From NCBI GenBank assembly GCA_026315105.1, contig CM048744.1:972818221-972882220 (forward strand): a stretch of DNA of 64,000 bases, read 5' to 3'. Made by a program: the position numbers and the translations under genes. This document shows positions 63,830 to 64,000 of this stretch, one piece after another. This stretch comes from Locusta migratoria (Eukaryota > Arthropoda > Insecta > Orthoptera > Acrididae). The notes under the pieces were generated by a model that worked only from the letters and a program-made list of their open reading frames with translations, was not told the DNA's origin and made no database searches. Every line of letters begins with the position of its first letter. Position 1 is the first letter of the stretch.

Positions 63830-64000
63830 ATGGTTGGTTGCATTGCTCCGAATTGCTCAAATAATAGCAGACATGGTCGCTATAAGTTTTATTGGTTTCC
63901 TTCAAACATAGAGCGGCGTAAAAGGTGGCTTGTAAATACTAGACGCCAAGTATGGCCGCCAAAATCGAGCAACTATCTGTGTGACGTTAACAACAAAAAC
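63830..64000 (+). CDS. THAP-domain protein, N-terminus (cut by window edge)
   Basis: ATG at 63830 has a good context (G at -3, G at +4) and is the first Met after an in-frame stop. The 57 codons to the window end match a THAP zinc finger: C4-x4-C9, FYWFP (residues 20-24), R-RW (W33), W42 and C51, with 41 residues between C9 and C51. THAP domains bind DNA through C-x2-4-C-x35-50-C-x2-H; the expected His at residue 54 reads Asn. A GT at the codon 52/53 border (GAC|GTTAAC) could be a weak splice donor, in which case the His is supplied by the next exon. It could be a host THAP gene or the DNA-binding part of a P-element-like transposase. No repeat is recognised immediately around it. Confidence 0.7.
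   Translation, partial: MVGCIAPNCSNNSRHGRYKFYWFPSNIERRKRWLVNTRRQVWPPKSSNYLCDVNNKN

Overview
This is a repeat-dominated stretch of a large eukaryotic genome. It contains no bacterial operons and no phage or CRISPR signals. A tRNA-derived SINE family with 23 recognisable copies, non-LTR retrotransposon pieces with (CAA)n or (TAGATG)n tails, hAT, Harbinger, Tigger and mariner remnants, long dinucleotide arrays and AT-rich spacers together suggest an orthopteran insect, most likely a Schistocerca-like locust. The species call rests on recalled familiarity with the SINE and LINE families, not on a search. I see no complete host protein-coding gene. The best gene-like signal is a THAP zinc-finger ORF cut by the right edge (63830-64000). 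A second exon-like ORF ends at a consensus splice donor but carries an in-frame stop (22250-22432).

Layout. 1-8 kb: CpG-rich start, LINE copies on both strands, a Tigger transposase remnant split by a palindromic tRNA-like element. 8-20 kb: a long-inverted-repeat element, an unclassified 1 kb repeat (A) with an expanded 26-bp array, two LINE copies in the same orientation, and a 2.6 kb hAT-like element with perfect TIRs and 8-bp target duplication that contains a promoter-like CpG patch. 20-31 kb: a Harbinger element, more LINEs, the second copy (B) of the unclassified repeat carrying two SINEs, and an ATACCTGC-ended element. 31-44 kb: mostly unique AT-rich DNA, a DDE transposase pseudogene split by a SINE, a MITE pair member, and tRNA-like repeats. 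44-53 kb: a CpG-rich block split by a hAT element, a Mutator-like transposase fragment, a MITE and a tRNA-Thr-like foldback. 53-56 kb: a four-level nest of insertions. 56-64 kb: unique DNA, SINE/LINE nests, an intact LINE 3' half, a palindromic tRNA-like element and the THAP ORF.

How the parts relate: the window is best read as an insertion history. Target-site duplications let many insertions be ordered (SINE into tRNA-like repeat, SINE into transposase, LINE into SINE, SINE into SINE, an 8-bp-TSD element into a mariner palindrome inside a SINE). Several GC/CpG-rich patches (1-240, 10960-11244, 13600-13900, 19130-19420, 23906-24345, 44582-44947 with 46614-46720, 50560-50900) stand out from the AT-rich background and are the most plausible non-repeat functional DNA, but no transcript structure can be assigned from sequence alone.
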